A stretch of DNA of 25,344 bases from Lachnospiraceae bacterium UBA3689. Lineage in GTDB: Bacteria > Bacillota > Clostridia > Lachnospirales > Lachnospiraceae. The position numbers and the translations under genes are program-made. The stretch lies in assembly GCA_002371465.1 (NCBI GenBank), contig DFIU01000002.1, positions 1 to 25,344 on the forward strand. Direction: 5' to 3'. The notes under the pieces are model-generated. The model was not told the origin of the DNA. It saw only the letters and a list, made by a program, of their open reading frames with translations, and did not search any database. Shown here piece by piece: positions 23,786-25,344 of the stretch. The first letter of the stretch is position 1, and each line of letters begins with the position of its first letter.

Positions 23786-25344
23786 TTCTTGGGCAGCTTA
23801 AAGGAACTCTTCATGGTTACGATTCTGTTGAAGACTGGAGCCCCTTCTGCAGAATCCTTGTAATCGACGCAGTAGTAGCCGTTGCGGACAAACTGGAAGC
23901 TCTCGTATGCCTTAGCGTCCTTTAAGAGAGGCTCAAGCTTGGCATGTTCCACCACGGTCAGGGAATTGGGGTTGATGTTCATGGAGCCGTCCTCGTTGTA
24001 GACCCCCTTGGTCTCATCGATCAGATTCTCATAGAGGCGGACCGTCGCGTCGAGTGCCTCCTTAGCCGGTACCCAATGGATGGTCCCCTTGACTTTACGG
24101 CCGGTAAAGCCGCTGCCGACCTTGGTCTTGGGATCATAGGTGACATGGACAGCGGTCACATTTCCATCCGCATCCTTGTCCACGCCGACGCACTTGACGA
24201 AGTAGGCGTGCATGAGGCGGACCTCATTTCCCGGATAGAGCCGCTTGTACTTGGGAACCGGCTCCTCCATGAAGTCATCCTGCTCGATGTAGAGCTCTTT
24301 GCCAAAGGGAATCTGGTGTCTGCCCAGCTCCGGATTCTCCATATTGTTGTCGGCTTCCAGCATCTCCACCTGTCCCTCGGGGTAGTTGTCGATGATGAGC
24401 CTCATGGGATGGAGGACTGCCATCACGCGGGGCCGCTTGAGCTTTAAGTCGTCCCGGATGCAGTATTCCAGCATGGGATATTCAATGGAGCTGTCTGCTT
24501 TGGAGACGCCCGCCAGCTCAATGAACTTCTGCAAAGCCTCCGGTGTAAAGCCCCGGCGGCGGAGGGCGGCGATGGTCACCAGACGGGGATCGTCCCAACC
24601 GTCAACGGTGCCATTTTCCACCAGCTTCTTAATATAACGCTTGCCGGTCACGACATTGGTCAGATACATCTTGGCAAACTCGATCTGCTTGGGCGGATGC
24701 TCCCAGCCCGTATGCTCCACGACCCAGTTGTAGAGCGGACGGTGGTCCTCAAATTCCAGGGTGCAGATGGAATGGGTCACACCCTCGATCGCGTCCTCGA
24801 TGGGATGGGCGAAGTCATACATGGGGTAAATGCACCACTTATCCCCCGTATTCTGGTGCTTTAAGTGGGCGATCCGGTAAATGATCGGGTCCCGCATGTT
24901 GATGTTGGGCGATTTCATATCGATCCTGGCGCGCAGCACCTTCTCGCCGTCGGCAAAGGCGCCGGCCTTCATCTGGCGGAAGAGGTCCAGGTTCTCCCCC
25001 ACCGACCGGTCCCGGCTGGGATCGTCCCTGCCCGGCTCGGTCAGAGTGCCCCGGTACTCCCGGATCTGGTCGGCATTTAAATCGGAGACATAGGCAAGTC
25101 CTTTTTGAATCAGCAGCTCCGCCTTTTGGTACATGGTGTCAAAGTAATCGGACGCAAAAAAACAGCGGTCGCCGAAGTCCGCTCCCAGCCATTTCACATC
25201 CCGCTTGATCGCGTCGACAAACTCTGATTTTTCCTTGGTCGGATTGGTATCGTCGAACCGCAGGTTAAACTGCCCATGGTATTCCTGAGCCAGTCCGTAG
25301 TTTAAAAGGATGGACTTGGCGTGGCCGATGTGCAGATAGCCGTT
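23782..25344 (-). CDS. glnS: Glutaminyl-tRNA synthetase (N-terminus off the window)
   Basis: GlnRS joins glutamine to tRNA-Gln in the cytosol. The frame stays open to the right edge (520 residues visible); the edge sequence reads NGYLHIGHAKSI, the class I HIGH motif, so only some 35 N-terminal residues are missing. A GTG at 25197 could be taken for a start, but it lies inside the catalytic domain. Later landmarks are the GlnRS-type WDDPRL and RRRGFTPEAL segments (which separate it from GluRS), VVTGKR in a position that suits neither a clear KMSKS nor its usual VMSKR form, and a C-terminal two-barrel anticodon-binding domain. Most Firmicutes lack GlnRS and use GatCAB; its presence points to ancient transfer. 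It heads a transcript with two HAD genes. Confidence 0.96.
   Translation of the reverse strand, partial: NGYLHIGHAKSILLNYGLAQEYHGQFNLRFDDTNPTKEKSEFVDAIKRDVKWLGADFGDRCFFASDYFDTMYQKAELLIQKGLAYVSDLNADQIREYRGTLTEPGRDDPSRDRSVGENLDLFRQMKAGAFADGEKVLRARIDMKSPNINMRDPIIYRIAHLKHQNTGDKWCIYPMYDFAHPIEDAIEGVTHSICTLEFEDHRPLYNWVVEHTGWEHPPKQIEFAKMYLTNVVTGKRYIKKLVENGTVDGWDDPRLVTIAALRRRGFTPEALQKFIELAGVSKADSSIEYPMLEYCIRDDLKLKRPRVMAVLHPMRLIIDNYPEGQVEMLEADNNMENPELGRHQIPFGKELYIEQDDFMEEPVPKYKRLYPGNEVRLMHAYFVKCVGVDKDADGNVTAVHVTYDPKTKVGSGFTGRKVKGTIHWVPAKEALDATVRLYENLIDETKGVYNEDGSMNINPNSLTVVEHAKLEPLLKDAKAYESFQFVRNGYYCVDYKDSAEGAPVFNRIVTMKSSFKLPKK

Overview
The window looks like chromosomal housekeeping DNA from an anaerobic Firmicute of the class Clostridia, probably Lachnospiraceae. 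The evidence is a clostridial-type 16S rRNA 5' end, a clpC/radA neighbourhood, an NAD-type PyrDB/PyrK pair, several small proteins I recall mainly from Lachnospiraceae, and strong AGGAGG ribosome-binding sites. The family assignment is inference; I cannot name a species. I see no mobile elements, CRISPR arrays, tRNAs or phage genes. Nearly all genes lie on the minus strand; only a cold-shock gene and one small gene are on the plus strand.

Layout, left to right (most genes read right to left). 1-360: the 5' end of a 16S rRNA gene (running off the left edge), its leader and a consensus promoter. 431-5466: radA, an all-beta protein of unknown function, clpC and a GntR/YtrA-type regulator. The regulator overlaps clpC by 4 bases, and its promoter carries a perfect 13-base palindrome. 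5480-11087: a purine block (M29 aminopeptidase, purE, purM, purN, purD) closed by a strong terminator. 11266-16839: a pyrimidine block (pyrC, pyrF, pyrK, pyrD, pyrE) followed by a VanZ-like and a three-helix membrane protein. 16911-17346: a cold-shock gene with a long 5' leader and a bidirectional terminator. 17442-18638: a small membrane protein and a DegV protein. 18881-19417: a small conserved protein converging on htpG with a 3-base gap. 19421-21641: htpG with a consensus promoter and a CIRCE operator. 21911-25344: glnS (N-terminus off the right edge), two HAD phosphatases and a small acidic protein, closed by a terminator.

Together these genes cover most of UMP synthesis from carbamoyl aspartate (PyrC, PyrDB/K, PyrE, PyrF), four steps of IMP synthesis (PurD, PurN, PurM, PurE) and a proteostasis set (ClpC, HtpG, cold-shock protein). 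carAB, pyrB, purF, purL, purC, purB and purH are not in the window.

No wholly new multi-gene system stands out. The most interesting signals are regulatory: clpC under a YtrA-type GntR regulator where CtsR would be expected, a CIRCE box on htpG, two competing hairpins over the radA ribosome-binding site, a self-paired 5' end on the rRNA transcript, and an M29 aminopeptidase with a large N-terminal extension leading the purine block.
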